From Salinicoccus hispanicus (lineage in GTDB: Bacteria > Bacillota > Bacilli > Staphylococcales > Salinicoccaceae): a stretch of 64,000 nt of DNA. Shown in pieces: positions 8,195 to 20,098 of this stretch. The translations under genes and the position numbers were made by a program. How positions within the stretch are numbered: the first letter of the stretch is position 1; the number at the start of each line of letters is the position of its first letter. Location of the stretch: positions 124,001 through 188,000 of the forward strand of contig NZ_WUUK01000002.1 in NCBI RefSeq assembly GCF_009831115.1, in the 5' to 3' direction. The notes under the pieces were generated by a model. It saw only the letters and a program-made list of their open reading frames with translations. It did no database searches and had not been told where the DNA came from.

Positions 8195-11035
8195 TTGAAA
8201 AATAAAAATATCAGCATCAGAGGCGCCAGACAGCATAATCTCAAAAATATCAACGTCGATATTCCAAGGGACCAGCTCGTTGTGATGACAGGATTGTCGG
8301 GTTCCGGCAAATCATCACTTGCGTTCGATACAATCTATGCTGAAGGGCAGCGGCGATATGTGGAATCACTGAGTGCCTATGCCAGACAGTTTCTTGGACA
8401 GATGGAGAAGCCGGACGTCGATTCCATTGAAGGATTGTCTCCTGCCATCTCCATCGATCAGAAGACGACAAGCAACAACCCGCGTTCGACGGTATCGACA
8501 ATTACGGAAATCTATGATTACCTGCGTCTGCTCTATGCACGTGCAGGAACACCGTACTGCCCGATTCACGGTATAGAAATTACATCACAGACCATCCAGG
8601 AGATGGTCGATCAGGTCATGACCCTGCCCGAGCGGTCGAAAATCCAGGTGCTTGCTCCCATTGTCAGAGGCAGAAAAGGCATGCATGAGAAGATTTTCGA
8701 ACAGCTTGCGAAGGAAGGCTATGCACGTGTCATCGTTGATGGCGAAATGTACGATATCGAATCTGTTCCCGAACTGACGAAGAATAGGAAGCACAGCATA
8801 GATGTCGTTATCGACCGGCTCGCTGTACGCGAAGGCATCGAATCCCGTCTCAGTGACTCGATGCAGACTGCGCTTGAAAAAGGTGAAGGGAATGTCACTG
8901 TCAATGTGATCGATGGTGAAGATATGCATTTCTCCGAGCATTTCTCCTGTCCGGAGTGCGGATTTACCGTTTCCGAAATGGAGCCGAGACTATTCTCATT
9001 CAATGCACCTTATGGCGCATGTCCTGATTGTGATGGCCTTGGAATAAAAATGGCTGTGGATGAACGGCTGGTCATCCCGGATCCTTCACTGACACTCGAG
9101 GAAGGTGCGCTGAACCCTTGGCAGCCGATCAGTTCCGACTATTATCCGACACTGCTCAAACAGACTTGTGAACACTTCGGGATTGATATGCAGAAGCCTT
9201 ATAAAAACCTGACGAAGAAGGAAAAAGACATCATCCTGTTTGGTTCAAAAGGCGAAATGATCAGCTATACATTCAATCAGAGCAATGGTGTTGCCCGTCA
9301 GCGCAAAATGCCGTACGAGGGCATCATCAACAATATCGAGCGCAGATACAAGGAAAGTCCCTCCGAATATACACGGGATGTCATGAGCAGATATATGAGA
9401 GAGATCGAGTGTAAGACGTGCACGGGCTACCGTCTTAATGCAGAAGCGCTGGCAGTCAAAGTCGATGGCCGCCATATCGGAAAAGCAGTCGATGAGCCCG
9501 TCAAAGAGGCACTCCAGTTCTTTACAAATCTTGAGCTGTCCGAAAAGAATCGTCAGATTGCCGCCCCGATTCTGAAGGAGATCAATGAACGTCTGACTTT
9601 CCTTTATAATGTTGGGCTCGACTATCTGACACTCAACCGGCGCAGTGGAACACTTTCCGGTGGTGAAGCGCAGCGCATCCGGCTGGCGACCCAGATCGGA
9701 TCCAGATTGAGCGGCGTGCTCTATATTCTCGATGAACCTTCAATCGGCCTGCACCAGCGGGACAATGATCGCCTGATCAGTACACTGAAGGACATGCGGG
9801 ATCTCGGCAACACGCTCATTGTCGTAGAACATGATGAAGACACCATGCTCGCAAGCGATCATCTTATCGACATCGGCCCCGGCGCCGGTGAACATGGTGG
9901 ACAGATCATGTCGCAAGGGACTCCGGAAGAAGTGATGAACGACGATAATTCCATCACAGGACAGTACTTGAGCGGCAAAAAGAAGATACCGCTGCCTGAG
10001 ACATACAGGAAGCCCGATATGAAGCGGAGCCTTGAAATAAAAGGTGCCAAAGAGAACAACCTGAAAAACGTCAACGTCAAGATACCGCTGTCTGTACTGA
10101 ATGTCGTAACAGGTGTATCGGGTTCAGGGAAAAGTACACTGATCAATGAAATCCTGTACAAGGGCCTGCATACGAAGCTGTATAAATCGAAGCATATACC
10201 GGGTGAGCACAAGGAGATCAAAGGTGCTGAAAACATCGAAAAGATCATCGATATCGACCAGTCGCCGATCGGTCGTACACCGCGGAGCAACCCGGCAACC
10301 TACACTGGGGTATTCGATAACATACGCGATGTATTTGCACAGACCAATGAAGCAAAAGTCCGCGGCTATCAGAAGGGACGCTTCAGCTTCAATGTCAAAG
10401 GTGGACGATGCGAAGCCTGTCGAGGCGATGGCATCATCAAAATCGAAATGCATTTTCTTCCGGATGTATTCGTACCATGTGAAGTCTGTGACGGAAAACG
10501 TTATAATAGAGAGACACTGGAAGTGAAATATAAAGATAACAGCATTGCAGATGTACTGGCAATGACAGTGGAGGAAGCATACTACTTCTTTGAAAACATG
10601 CCCAAGATCAAACGCAAGTTCAAAACACTGCTCGATGTCGGACTGGGTTATGTCCGTCTTGGACAGCCTGCCACAACCTTATCCGGTGGAGAGGCGCAGC
10701 GCGTAAAGCTGGCTTCCGAGCTGCATAAGCGTTCTGACGGAAGGTCGCTCTATATATTGGACGAACCGACGACAGGACTGCATTCGGAGGATATCGGCAA
10801 GCTGATCACAGTCATCCAGAGACTTGTAGACAATGGGGATACAGTCATTGTCATCGAGCACAATCTGGATGTCATCAAAGTGGCGGATCATATTACCGAC
10901 CTTGGTCCCGAAGGTGGCGACGGCGGTGGCACGATTGTCGTGAATGGTCCCGTAAAGAAAGTCATGGCAGAAGCGGACAGCTACACAGGCTATCATCTAA
11001 AAAAATGGTTGGAGAGAAACCATCAGGGGGATTGA
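8195..11035 (+). CDS. uvrA: Excinuclease ABC subunit A
   Basis: The damage-recognition ATPase of nucleotide excision repair, a tandem ABC-type protein. It uses a TTG start preceded by AAGGGTGA. Walker A motifs are [12 protein letters not shown] (about 31) and [11 protein letters not shown] (about 640), and ABC signatures are [12 protein letters not shown] and [12 protein letters not shown]. Zinc modules are CPECGF...CPDCDG (about 250-280) and CEACRGDG...CEVCDGKRY (about 740-770). At 946 residues it is full length. It is cotranscribed with uvrB, and the next gene starts one base after its stop. Confidence 0.98.
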   Translation: MKNKNISIRGARQHNLKNINVDIPRDQLVVMTGLSGSGKSSLAFDTIYAEGQRRYVESLSAYARQFLGQMEKPDVDSIEGLSPAISIDQKTTSNNPRSTVSTITEIYDYLRLLYARAGTPYCPIHGIEITSQTIQEMVDQVMTLPERSKIQVLAPIVRGRKGMHEKIFEQLAKEGYARVIVDGEMYDIESVPELTKNRKHSIDVVIDRLAVREGIESRLSDSMQTALEKGEGNVTVNVIDGEDMHFSEHFSCPECGFTVSEMEPRLFSFNAPYGACPDCDGLGIKMAVDERLVIPDPSLTLEEGALNPWQPISSDYYPTLLKQTCEHFGIDMQKPYKNLTKKEKDIILFGSKGEMISYTFNQSNGVARQRKMPYEGIINNIERRYKESPSEYTRDVMSRYMREIECKTCTGYRLNAEALAVKVDGRHIGKAVDEPVKEALQFFTNLELSEKNRQIAAPILKEINERLTFLYNVGLDYLTLNRRSGTLSGGEAQRIRLATQIGSRLSGVLYILDEPSIGLHQRDNDRLISTLKDMRDLGNTLIVVEHDEDTMLASDHLIDIGPGAGEHGGQIMSQGTPEEVMNDDNSITGQYLSGKKKIPLPETYRKPDMKRSLEIKGAKENNLKNVNVKIPLSVLNVVTGVSGSGKSTLINEILYKGLHTKLYKSKHIPGEHKEIKGAENIEKIIDIDQSPIGRTPRSNPATYTGVFDNIRDVFAQTNEAKVRGYQKGRFSFNVKGGRCEACRGDGIIKIEMHFLPDVFVPCEVCDGKRYNRETLEVKYKDNSIADVLAMTVEEAYYFFENMPKIKRKFKTLLDVGLGYVRLGQPATTLSGGEAQRVKLASELHKRSDGRSLYILDEPTTGLHSEDIGKLITVIQRLVDNGDTVIVIEHNLDVIKVADHITDLGPEGGDGGGTIVVNGPVKKVMAEADSYTGYHLKKWLERNHQGD

Positions 11036-11036
11036 A

Positions 11037-12194
11037 ATGGATAACAAAGACCGCATTTTGAAAATGCTGGAAGAAGGCAAGATTACATCTGAAGAGGCAG
11101 TCCGTCTCTTGGACGCAATAGAATCCAAGTCGGATACGGGCCAGACTTCCTACCAGCAGCAAGCAGATGCCGGGCACAAAAGCAGCCGTCGCCAGACGAG
11201 CGACGGACAGAAAGACGTTTTCCAGCAGTTCGTAAATGAGTTTCAGAAATATGTCAATACTGATAAGGCCAACGAAGCGTTCAACCAGGTCAAGAACAAA
11301 ATGGGGAGTCAGAAGCAGACTGCACAAGTTTACAAGACTTTTGAAAAGGCATTCGATAATGTCAAGAACAGTACAATCGATTCGATGTTCACACAGGGGT
11401 CGAAGAACCGCCTGATTGAAACAGTTGAAGACAGCTACTCCAATATATCCGTCGATATTACCAACGGTAATGTCAAAGTGGTGCCGACAGACAAGGTGAC
11501 CACCGCAAAATTTGAAGTGACACCGTTCTATCGCAAGCTTGATAATGACAGAAACTACTTCCAGGACATCATCTGTGAAGTAAAGAATGATGAACTCCTC
11601 ATCGTATCCGATATACGTGCGGCAAGGGTCAATGTGGAACTACACGTCAACCCTTCCATCATCAATCGGCTGATCGTATCCGGCTCGAACGGCAATGTCA
11701 GCATCCAAGGTCAGGAATTCAGTGATCTGACAGTGGACCTTCTGAATGGCAATATCGAGCTCGATGCAGTTGCCAGCAACAATGCATTCGTCCGTACTTC
11801 AAGAGGCAATATTGATGTAAGCGGAGGCGCACACGGTGCACTCGAATTGATTTCCATGCTCGGTACGGTCAATACCGAGACGCTCAATGCGCAGGACGTT
11901 ACTGTATCATCCAACGGTTCAGTGAACATCTCCCTGCAGGGACAGACGGAGTCTGCAACCATCAATGCGAATATGGGCAGCATCAACATCAATGTACCTC
12001 ATGACCGTGCACTGGAAGGCAGACTGAGCACAGTCGTCGGCCAGATCAACTATCCGCCTGATCTGGATGTCAGGTTCATGAAGTCGCAGGATATCGGCTT
12101 CAAGGAGCTCATGCTTGTGAACCAGTCGGACGACAAGGCAATGCTTCTCGAAGTGGGTACCAAGTTCGGCAGTGTTACACTGCACCGAAGCTGA
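11037..12194 (+). CDS. YvlB-like protein (SHOCT-like N-terminus, DUF4097 beta repeat domain)
   Basis: A 385-residue protein. The N-terminal 30 residues, RILKMLEEGKITSEEAVRLL, form a SHOCT-like helical hairpin. A polar linker with many Gln follows, and residues 130-385 form a repetitive beta structure with phrases such as NGNVKVVPTD and RGNIDVSGGA, typical of the DUF4097 (LiaG/YvlB) adhesin-like fold. It lacks a signal peptide. B. subtilis YvlB lies near uvrAB-csbA and hprK and belongs to an envelope-stress locus; its biochemical role is unknown. Here it is the last gene of the uvrBA transcript, ended by a very strong hairpin, so it may be SOS-coregulated. Confidence 0.72.
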   Translation: MDNKDRILKMLEEGKITSEEAVRLLDAIESKSDTGQTSYQQQADAGHKSSRRQTSDGQKDVFQQFVNEFQKYVNTDKANEAFNQVKNKMGSQKQTAQVYKTFEKAFDNVKNSTIDSMFTQGSKNRLIETVEDSYSNISVDITNGNVKVVPTDKVTTAKFEVTPFYRKLDNDRNYFQDIICEVKNDELLIVSDIRAARVNVELHVNPSIINRLIVSGSNGNVSIQGQEFSDLTVDLLNGNIELDAVASNNAFVRTSRGNIDVSGGAHGALELISMLGTVNTETLNAQDVTVSSNGSVNISLQGQTESATINANMGSININVPHDRALEGRLSTVVGQINYPPDLDVRFMKSQDIGFKELMLVNQSDDKAMLLEVGTKFGSVTLHRS

Positions 12195-12205
12195 TATCAT
12201 AGCAG

Positions 12206-12240
12206 AAAAACCTGGCACACTCGAGTGTGCCAGGTTTTTC
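12206..12240 (+). terminator. Strong terminator after the uvrBA-yvlB operon
   Basis: AAAAACCTGGCACACT pairs perfectly with AGTGTGCCAGGTTTTT around CG. The symmetry could work in both directions. Confidence 0.95.
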
Positions 12241-12312
12241 TGCATTTCCGATCTACTGCTGTACTGTTTCAAATGTGGCTGCGATGTGAAGGAAAAAACA
12301 AATCCGTGCGAA

Positions 12313-12340
12313 TTGACCCATCTTTACAACCCGATATATT
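12313..12340 (+). promoter_or_regulatory. Probable promoter of the hprK operon
   Basis: -35 TTGACC (12313-12318), a 16-base spacer and -10 TATATT (12335-12340), about 55 bases before the hprK start. Confidence 0.6.
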
Positions 12341-12395
12341 GAAAAAGATTTTACGATTCTTTATAGTTGAGGTAATAAATCACCGAGGTGACCGA

Positions 12396-13334
12396 ATGCT
12401 TACAGTAAAAAAAATCATAGATAAATTCAATTTGAAGATCATCTCCGGTAACGAAGGCATCGATAAGGAGATCGTCAATATAGATGTATCACGGCCTGGG
12501 CTTGAAGTGGCTGGGTATTTCTCCCACTATTCATCTGACAGGGTACAGGTGCTTGGAATGACAGAAACATCCTTCTTCAAGCGGATGCTGACAGAGGAGG
12601 AACGGGAGGACCGTTCGAAGCGCCTATGCCGCAAGGAGACACCATGCATCATCGTGACACGTGATCTCGGCGCGCCATTGGAACTGATCGAGGCGTGCAA
12701 CCAGACGCACATCCCATTGCTTATCACAGAAGACAACACGACGAACTTCATCAGCCGCATGTCGAACTTTCTTGAAAAGGCGCTTGCTCCGGAGACGAAC
12801 ATGCATGGAGTACTGGTCGACATATACGGTATCGGAGTACTGATCACCGGTGAAAGTGGTGTCGGTAAAAGTGAGACTGCCCTTGAACTTGTGAAGAACG
12901 GGCACCGTCTTGTGGCAGATGATAATGTCGAAATCAAGGAAGTTTCGAAAAATGTACTGATGGGCTCTGCGCCGCCGCTGATTCGTAATCTTCTGGAGAT
13001 ACGCGGACTTGGTATCATCAATGTCATGACGCTTTTTGGTGCCGGCAGTATTCTTGAAGAGAAACGCGTCATGCTCAATGTCAATCTCGAAACTTGGGAA
13101 TCCGGGAAAACGTATGAACGTCTCGGTCTGGATCAGAAGAAGCTGCATATTCTCAATTCGGAAGTTGATCAGAAGACAATCCCGATCCGTCCCGGCCGAA
13201 GTCTGGCAGGCATCATAGAAGTAGCGGCAATGAACCATCGCATGCAGCATATGGGGTACGACGCCGCCCAGGAATTCAATGATAGATTGAACAGGCAGAT
13301 TCAAGTCAACGGGGGAATGATTGATGATCTATAA
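12396..13334 (+). CDS. hprK: HPr kinase/phosphorylase
   Basis: A bifunctional enzyme that phosphorylates HPr on Ser46 with ATP or PPi and also removes that phosphate, controlling carbon catabolite repression through CcpA. The ATG at 12396 (after GAGGTGACCG) gives 312 residues, the usual length; the longer open frame to 12225 reads through the preceding terminator. The P-loop is GESGVGKSE (about 153-161), with the HPrK signature [15 protein letters not shown] at about 203-217. A C-terminal helix contacts HPr. lgt overlaps the end of the gene, so the two are translationally coupled, the same order as in Bacillus and Staphylococcus. Confidence 0.97.
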   Translation: MLTVKKIIDKFNLKIISGNEGIDKEIVNIDVSRPGLEVAGYFSHYSSDRVQVLGMTETSFFKRMLTEEEREDRSKRLCRKETPCIIVTRDLGAPLELIEACNQTHIPLLITEDNTTNFISRMSNFLEKALAPETNMHGVLVDIYGIGVLITGESGVGKSETALELVKNGHRLVADDNVEIKEVSKNVLMGSAPPLIRNLLEIRGLGIINVMTLFGAGSILEEKRVMLNVNLETWESGKTYERLGLDQKKLHILNSEVDQKTIPIRPGRSLAGIIEVAAMNHRMQHMGYDAAQEFNDRLNRQIQVNGGMIDDL

Positions 13335-14151
13335 CACACCGCCACTGAGTCCGGTCGCATTGGAGTTCGGACCGCTCAGCATCTACTGGTACGGTATCAT
13401 CATCGCTTCGGGCATGCTGCTCGGCTACTTTTTCGCCAACCGTGAAGCAGATAGGAAAGGGCTTCCTGAAGGCCTGTTCATGGATCTGATGTTCTATATC
13501 ATCATCGCCTCCATTGTCGGCGCGAGACTCTATTATGTCGTATTCCAGTGGGACTATTACAGTCAGAACCCATTGGACATCATCATGGTGAATGAAGGTG
13601 GCATGGCAATCCACGGCGGATTGATCGGCGGTTTCCTTGCAGGTATCATCTATGCCCGCATCAAAGGCTTCAGCTTTTTCCAGCTCGCTGATATTGCTGC
13701 ACCAAGCATCATACTGGGCCAGGCGATCGGACGCTGGGGGAATTTCATGAACCAGGAGGCGCATGGTGGAGAAGTTTCACGGGAATTTCTCGATTCACTG
13801 CTACTTCCTGACTGGATCATCAATCAGATGTACATAGATGGTGCATACTACCATCCGACTTTCCTATACGAATCGATCTGGAGCATCGTCGGCTTCGTCC
13901 TTCTGATACTGATTCGTCCGAAGCTTGCAATCGGACAGACCATCCTGCTTTATTTGATCTACTACTCTGTGGGACGTTTCTTCATCGAAGGCATGCGTAC
14001 GGATAGTCTGATGATCGGGGAGAGCCTGCGCACAGCCCAGTTCATTTCAATTCTGCTGGTTATTGCTGCAGCAGCAGTGTGGATCTACCGCAGTATGAAG
14101 TACAAGCTGCCGAAGTATGGTGAAACAGAAGGCGTATATAAAGGAAGATGA
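13324..14151 (+). CDS. lgt: Prolipoprotein diacylglyceryl transferase
   Basis: An integral membrane enzyme that moves diacylglycerol from phosphatidylglycerol to the lipobox Cys of prolipoproteins, the first step of lipoprotein maturation. I count about seven hydrophobic segments. The Lgt signature is [13 protein letters not shown] (about residues 136-148), with conserved HGG in IHGGLIGG and R-rich loops such as [12 protein letters not shown] chose ATG 13324 (GGGGG 9 bases upstream) over TTG 13321. Its start overlaps the end of hprK by 11 bases. The window contains several clients, including the cytochrome c and MetQ lipoproteins. Confidence 0.97.
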   Translation: MIYNTPPLSPVALEFGPLSIYWYGIIIASGMLLGYFFANREADRKGLPEGLFMDLMFYIIIASIVGARLYYVVFQWDYYSQNPLDIIMVNEGGMAIHGGLIGGFLAGIIYARIKGFSFFQLADIAAPSIILGQAIGRWGNFMNQEAHGGEVSREFLDSLLLPDWIINQMYIDGAYYHPTFLYESIWSIVGFVLLILIRPKLAIGQTILLYLIYYSVGRFFIEGMRTDSLMIGESLRTAQFISILLVIAAAAVWIYRSMKYKLPKYGETEGVYKGR

Positions 14152-14154
14152 TAC

Positions 14155-14643
14155 ATGAGAAGAGTGAAGAGAGTGAAAGCGGGTGGCATAAATCCGCTAT
14201 GGCATATGTATCGTACAATATCCAGGTTCAAAGTCGCTAAAAACTTCATTGTAATCGAGGTCGGCCGCTACTGTCCTTCGACGAAATGGAAGCACCGGCT
14301 GTATACGAACCTTCTTGGAATGAAGCTCGAAGACAACGTATCGCTTGCCTTCAAAGCGATGCCTGATCTTATGTATCCGGAGCGCATCCACATTGGCAAA
14401 AACAGTATAATCGGTTATAATACAGTAATATTGACGCATGAATATCTGGTGGATGAGTACAGGGTCGGAGATGTACGCATCGGGCATGATACCATGGTCG
14501 GAGCGAATGTCACCATTCTGCCGGGTGTGGTCATCGGAGCTCACGCAGTCATCGGAGCGGGCAGTGTCGTGTCCAAAGATGTGCCCGATCATTCAATCTG
14601 CTATGGCAACCCGCTTATAGTAAGGAGTAGGAATAATGAATAG
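14155..14643 (+). CDS. Left-handed beta-helix acetyltransferase, YvoF-like
   Basis: A 162-residue acyl-CoA-dependent O-acetyltransferase of the hexapeptide-repeat family. The repeats start after about residue 75: RIHIGKNSIIGYNTVIL, then VRIGHDTMVGANVTILPGVVIGAHAVIGAGSVVSKDVPDHSI, the usual close. The N-terminal 60 residues are basic and may include an amphipathic helix. B. subtilis YvoF also lies beside lgt. The acceptor substrate is unknown. It starts 3 bases after lgt and overlaps the following TPR gene by 8 bases, so it sits in the hprK-lgt operon. Confidence 0.8.
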   Translation: MRRVKRVKAGGINPLWHMYRTISRFKVAKNFIVIEVGRYCPSTKWKHRLYTNLLGMKLEDNVSLAFKAMPDLMYPERIHIGKNSIIGYNTVILTHEYLVDEYRVGDVRIGHDTMVGANVTILPGVVIGAHAVIGAGSVVSKDVPDHSICYGNPLIVRSRNNE

Positions 14644-16054
14644 GAAAGTGATTCCCTTTGATCAGAATGGAGAATTCCATTTTAATCAGGGACTGAAAAA
14701 AACTGAACAGAATAAGAAGCATGCGGCACTGAAAAGTTTTCAGAAGGCCTATGAGCTCGATCAGAATAATCTGGCCTACCTTTCCCAGTACGCATACCTG
14801 CTTGCTGAAAATGGACGTGGAGCAGAAGCTGAACATATATTGATAAATGCCTTCATTCAGCATCAGTATGATGCTGAATTTTATTTTATATTGAGCCAGC
14901 TCTATACGATCATGAACGATCCGAACAAGGCTTTCCTGTTTGGGGTGGAGTATGTAAAATATGAACCCGACTCAGGTTATGATGAAGAGCTCGAGCAGAT
15001 GTTCGAGGTGAGCATACAGGATGAGGATGAAGTGGAGCGTGAAGCGACCCGTTTTACCGGCCAGCATCTGTTCCAGCATCTTTTCATGAATGCACGGATC
15101 GAAGAGGCGCTCGACTACCTCAACACAATTCCCGTGTCCATCCAGGAGGAGAGGGAGTTCCGCAACCAGAAGGCGATGGCTGCTTTGTTCCTGAACCGCT
15201 TTGAAGAGGCACATGAACTGCTTGAGCAGCTGCTCAAGGAAGATCGGACGGATATGCATGCACTGAGCCATATGACACTTCTCTACTATCATACAGGAGA
15301 AGAGGAGAAGTACCAGGCTTTCCTGAAGAAGCTGGAAGTAGTCCAGCCGCTTGATGATGATGCAAGGTTCAAGGTTGGTCTGGTGCTTAATTTCCTGCAG
15401 CAGTACGAACGCTCCTATGAACTGCTCTTCCCACTCTATAAGAATCAGGTGTTCATCAGCTTCCAGCTGCTGCATGCCCTGAGTCATGCAAGCTATCATA
15501 TCGGACATGTGGAGGAATCGCATATGTTCTGGGATAGGATGCAGACATTCCATCAGGTGAATGAAATGCACAGTCCATGGCAGCGCCATGAGGCGACAGC
15601 ACGTATTACAGAACTGGAAACGGAATATCTGAAAGATGATGATCCTTACAGACGACTGCTCGGACTGTACAAGATCTACAATATCGTACCGCGTGATGCC
15701 ATACTTGGCCATGAGGTATGGGACACTATCGAATCACTCGAGGATTATGAAAAGCTCTATATTTCATTTCTATTCCAGGGTCTCAAGCTGGTCCGGCTCG
15801 GGCGCATGCATAAAGGCCTCGAGGCCATGAGGAAAGCAGGATATGAAAATGAGGACGACCAGCTGGCCTGGATAGAGACGTTCCATACATTGTACGACAG
15901 CAAGGTGGAGCTTGAGGATATCAGCGCATTCACAGCCGCTACCCTGTATTTCCATCAGCGCGGCAGAAAAATCACCAAGCGGTCGCTTGTCGATAATTTC
16001 GATACGAGTCTGTACAGGTTGAACAAGGCGCTTGAGGCTGTCAGGCAGATTTGA
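14636..16054 (+). CDS. Tetratricopeptide-repeat protein of unknown function
   Basis: A 472-residue soluble protein made almost wholly of helices. TPR-like units are visible at about 18-50 (KKHAALKSFQKAYELDQNN), 55-85, 180-210 (FLNRFEEAHELLEQLLKEDRTD) and 215-245. No enzymatic motif or membrane segment is seen. It occupies the spot between the acetyltransferase and trxB where Staphylococcus genomes also have a TPR gene, so it is a conserved neighbour rather than an insertion. Its role is probably in protein-protein contact; no partner can be named from sequence. Confidence 0.75.
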   Translation: MNRKVIPFDQNGEFHFNQGLKKTEQNKKHAALKSFQKAYELDQNNLAYLSQYAYLLAENGRGAEAEHILINAFIQHQYDAEFYFILSQLYTIMNDPNKAFLFGVEYVKYEPDSGYDEELEQMFEVSIQDEDEVEREATRFTGQHLFQHLFMNARIEEALDYLNTIPVSIQEEREFRNQKAMAALFLNRFEEAHELLEQLLKEDRTDMHALSHMTLLYYHTGEEEKYQAFLKKLEVVQPLDDDARFKVGLVLNFLQQYERSYELLFPLYKNQVFISFQLLHALSHASYHIGHVEESHMFWDRMQTFHQVNEMHSPWQRHEATARITELETEYLKDDDPYRRLLGLYKIYNIVPRDAILGHEVWDTIESLEDYEKLYISFLFQGLKLVRLGRMHKGLEAMRKAGYENEDDQLAWIETFHTLYDSKVELEDISAFTAATLYFHQRGRKITKRSLVDNFDTSLYRLNKALEAVRQI

Positions 16055-16081
16055 TGAAAATTGACTCGAATTTCTATATAA

Positions 16082-17065
<984 letters not shown>

Positions 17066-17070
17066 CCACC

Positions 17071-17100
17071 TCCCCAGGTCTCTTCCTGGGGAATTTTTTT
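17071..17100 (+). terminator. Terminator after trxB
   Basis: TCCCCAGG pairs with CCTGGGGA, followed by a run of seven T. Confidence 0.9.
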
Positions 17101-17228
17101 GTCATCCTCATAAGCCGGGGAATGAAAGGCAGCGTCCAGCATGGGGATCATATAATATTGCTACAAAGCTTCTGACATGATTTAATTAATAGAAAGCACA
17201 CATAAATTACTTAAGGGGACGTGGGCCA

Positions 17229-18113
17229 ATGAAGCAGTTGATTATTGTAACAGGAATGAGCGGTGCCGGAAAATCTGTAGCCATCGAAGCACTGGAGGAT
17301 ATGGGATACTTCTGCATCGATAATCTGCCTCCCATTCTGCTTCAGAAAGTGGTCGAACTGATGGAGACGACAGACGGCCAGATGGACCGTGTCGGTCTTG
17401 GCATCGATCTGAGAGGAAAGGAGTTCTTCGACCGTCTTGTTGCAGAGATTGAAAAGCTGAGGGACCACAGCGACCTCGCTCTGGAAATCTTTTTCATCGA
17501 TGCTTCGGATGATCGTCTTGTCACCCGCTATAAGGAAACACGCAGGGCGCATCCGCTGGATAATGAAATGAACCTGCTTGATGCCATCACGAAGGAACGT
17601 GAACTGCTGGATGAACTGAAAGGCCGCGCAACCCATATTCTTGATTCGACAAATACATCGGCAAAGGAACTCAGAGGCATGATGTTCGACAAATGTGCTG
17701 GTGAGAACCGCCCTGCGTTCAATGTGAATGTGATGAGCTTCGGCTTCAAGCACGGTGTTCCGATTGATGCAGATCTCGTATTCGATGTGCGCTTCCTTCC
17801 GAATCCGCACTATGTTGACGTACTGCGTCCACAGACAGGACTGGATAAGCCGGTGTCCGACTATGTCCTGAAGTGGAAGGAAACGAAGGTATTCTATGCG
17901 AAACTTTATGATCTGCTCAAGTATATGCTTCCGCAATTCATGAAGGAGGGCAAATCCCAGCTCGTCATCGCCATCGGATGTACAGGCGGCCAGCATCGTT
18001 CGGTGACGCTTGCTGAGAAGCTGGTAAAGGATATCGGTGAGGATTTCGACTTTGCAATCCGGGCGGTGCATAGGGATGCACCGGTCAAAGGCTCAGAAAA
18101 TGAAAAAGATTAG
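17229..18113 (+). CDS. rapZ: RapZ/YvcJ-family nucleotide-binding protein
   Basis: A P-loop protein of 294 residues. Walker A is GMSGAGKSVA (about 8-17), a second nucleotide motif is near DNLPPILL, and the C-terminal conserved block is IAIGCTGGQHRSVTLAEKL (about 245-263). In E. coli RapZ is an RNA adaptor controlling glucosamine-6-phosphate synthase; in B. subtilis YvcJ hydrolyses GTP and affects competence. The Gram-positive function is less clear, so the symbol reflects family only. It starts the rapZ-yvcK-whiA operon and its last 14 bases overlap yvcK. Confidence 0.93.
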   Translation: MKQLIIVTGMSGAGKSVAIEALEDMGYFCIDNLPPILLQKVVELMETTDGQMDRVGLGIDLRGKEFFDRLVAEIEKLRDHSDLALEIFFIDASDDRLVTRYKETRRAHPLDNEMNLLDAITKERELLDELKGRATHILDSTNTSAKELRGMMFDKCAGENRPAFNVNVMSFGFKHGVPIDADLVFDVRFLPNPHYVDVLRPQTGLDKPVSDYVLKWKETKVFYAKLYDLLKYMLPQFMKEGKSQLVIAIGCTGGQHRSVTLAEKLVKDIGEDFDFAIRAVHRDAPVKGSENEKD

Positions 18114-19080
18114 AATTACACTTGTCGGTGGTGGAACAGGTCTCAGCGTACTGGCCAGAGGACTGAGGAAATACCCTGTTGATATATCCGCCATCGTATC
18201 TGTAGCTGATGACGGCGGGTCGACCGGAATCATACGTGACCAGATTGATATGCCGGCACCGGGGGATATCAGAAATGTCATGACGGCCTTGAGTGACGTG
18301 GAGACGAAACTTGAGAACCTGTTTGCCTATCGATTCAAAAAAGAAGCGCTTGGCGGCCATGCGCTCGGTAATCTGATGCTTGCTGCCATGTATGACATGA
18401 CAGGTGACTTCGCCGTAGCTGTCAAAGAACTGAGTAAAATTCTCAATGTAAAGGGGACGGTCATTCCGTCCACCAACATCAGTCCGAAGCTTGCGGCGCG
18501 CATGGAAGACAATTCGATCATTGTCGGGGAGAGCTATATTCCCGAAGTGAAGCAGAAGATAGAGGAAGTCTATCTCATACCGAATGATACTGTTGCCACA
18601 CCGGAAGCCATCGAAGCCATCGAAAAGTCGGATGTCATCGTCTTTGGACCGGGCAGCCTGTATACGAGCATCATTCCGAACCTCATACCGGAAGGCATGA
18701 AGGAAGCAATCGGCAAGGCGCCGGGAATCAAAGTATATGTATCCAATATCATGACCCAGATCGGTGAGACCGTCGGCTATTCTGCGGCGGATCATCTGGA
18801 TGCGATCAACACGCATATGGGACAGAACGTCATCGATTTCATCATCCTGAACGAAGAGGATATCAAAGGTCGCATATCCGACTATTACAATCGCAATGAT
18901 ATGACTGCAGTGGAAAGTGATCGGGACCGTCTGGGTGAGATGGGAGCCACGGTCATAACCGACCACCGACTGGTCGAAATTGATGGCGAAGGTGCGGTGC
19001 GTCATGACAATAAGGTGCTGGCAGAAATCATATATGATATTGCCCTCAAGGAAATCAGCACACTGCAGTATAAGAAATAA
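18100..19080 (+). CDS. yvcK: YvcK/CofD-like gluconeogenesis factor
   Basis: A UDP-sugar-binding protein of the CofD-like fold, needed in B. subtilis for growth on gluconeogenic carbon sources and for cell shape. The N-terminal motif is VGGGTGLSVLARGL, followed by SVADDGGSTGIIR (about 37-49) and later FGPGSLYTSIIPNL (about 184). ATG 18100 gives 326 residues, the family norm; the longer frame from 18037 lies inside rapZ. The 14-base overlap with rapZ implies coupled translation. whiA follows after 19 bases. Confidence 0.92.
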   Translation: MKKIRITLVGGGTGLSVLARGLRKYPVDISAIVSVADDGGSTGIIRDQIDMPAPGDIRNVMTALSDVETKLENLFAYRFKKEALGGHALGNLMLAAMYDMTGDFAVAVKELSKILNVKGTVIPSTNISPKLAARMEDNSIIVGESYIPEVKQKIEEVYLIPNDTVATPEAIEAIEKSDVIVFGPGSLYTSIIPNLIPEGMKEAIGKAPGIKVYVSNIMTQIGETVGYSAADHLDAINTHMGQNVIDFIILNEEDIKGRISDYYNRNDMTAVESDRDRLGEMGATVITDHRLVEIDGEGAVRHDNKVLAEIIYDIALKEISTLQYKK

Positions 19081-19099
19081 ACGATAAGGGCGTGATTGC

Positions 19100-20047
19100 A
19101 TGTCATTTGCTTCCGAGATGAAAAATGAATTGTCGAGGATCGAAGTGGAGCCATGCTGCATGAAAAGTGAACTTTCCGCACTCATCAAGATGAATGGCGC
19201 ACTGAGTCATTTCAATGGAGAGTGGATCATCAATATACAGACTGAAAACGCGGCGATCGCCAGAAGAATATTCACACTGATTCGTAATTTGTACGGTGTG
19301 GAAATAGAGCTGCTCGTACGGAGAAAAATGAAGCTCAAGAAGAATAATGTATATATTTCGCGGATCAAGAAGGATAGCAGAAAGGTCCTCGAGGACCTCA
19401 ACATCATGAAGGGTGGGGTGCTCTCCCACGAAGTCAGTGATACAGTCAAAAACAACGAGTGCTGCATCCGCAGCTATCTGCGCGGTGCTTTTCTGGCCGG
19501 TGGATCAGTGAATAATCCCGAGACATCCGCCTACCATCTGGAGATATTCTCTTTATATGAGGAACATGCAGAAAGCCTGACCGAGCTGATGAACGGCTAC
19601 GAACTCAATGCCAAGCATATAGAGCGCAAGCGGGGCTATATCACCTACCTGAAGGAAGCGGAGAAGATTGCAGAATTTCTGAGCCTGATCGGCGGCTACC
19701 AGGCGCTGCTCAAGTTCGAGGATATACGGATTGTCAGAGACATGAGAAACTCGGTCAACCGGCTGGTCAACTGTGAAACGGCAAACCTGAACAAGACGAT
19801 CGGTGCTGCAATGCGGCAGGTCGAGAACATCCAGTTCATTGATCAGGAGATCGGTCTTGAAGAACTGCCCGAGCGGCTCAAGGAAATTGCCCGACTGCGT
19901 GTGGAGCACCAGGATGTATCCTTGAAGGAACTTGGCGAGATGGTGTCAACAGGCACCATATCAAAATCCGGAATCAACCATCGGCTGAGAAAACTGGATA
20001 CCATTGCAGATAAGCTGAGAAGCGGTGAAGAGATCATATTCAAATAA
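19100..20047 (+). CDS. whiA: WhiA-family DNA-binding protein
   Basis: A 315-residue protein with an N-terminal LAGLIDADG-homing-endonuclease-like region ([23 protein letters not shown], shown here as a description of about residues 130-150) that lacks nuclease function in this family. A C-terminal helix-turn-helix contains SLKELGEMV and [10 protein letters not shown]. In Streptomyces WhiA is a sporulation regulator; in B. subtilis it affects division and chromosome segregation. Gene order rapZ-yvcK-whiA is conserved across Firmicutes. The crh gene that follows in Bacillus is absent here, as in Staphylococcus. A bidirectional hairpin separates it from the convergent epimerase gene. Confidence 0.93.
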   Translation: MSFASEMKNELSRIEVEPCCMKSELSALIKMNGALSHFNGEWIINIQTENAAIARRIFTLIRNLYGVEIELLVRRKMKLKKNNVYISRIKKDSRKVLEDLNIMKGGVLSHEVSDTVKNNECCIRSYLRGAFLAGGSVNNPETSAYHLEIFSLYEEHAESLTELMNGYELNAKHIERKRGYITYLKEAEKIAEFLSLIGGYQALLKFEDIRIVRDMRNSVNRLVNCETANLNKTIGAAMRQVENIQFIDQEIGLEELPERLKEIARLRVEHQDVSLKELGEMVSTGTISKSGINHRLRKLDTIADKLRSGEEIIFK

Positions 20048-20082
20048 AAACGCGTGTACTTTTAAATAAGTACACGCGTTTG
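20047..20082. terminator. Bidirectional terminator between whiA and the epimerase gene
   Basis: AAACGCGTGTACTT pairs perfectly with AAGTACACGCGTTT around TTAAAT, with A and T runs on the two sides, serving the two convergent genes. Confidence 0.9.
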
Positions 20083-20098
20083 TCGTTTCAGGATATAA

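Noticed and set aside
12225-12395. N-terminal extension of hprK
   Set aside because: It reads through a perfect terminator and the promoter, and makes the protein longer than its family. ATG 12396 has a ribosome site.
18085-19188. Long minus-strand open frame (367 codons) opposite yvcK
   Set aside because: It is the shadow of a conserved gene; the product has no recognisable domain and no ribosome site.
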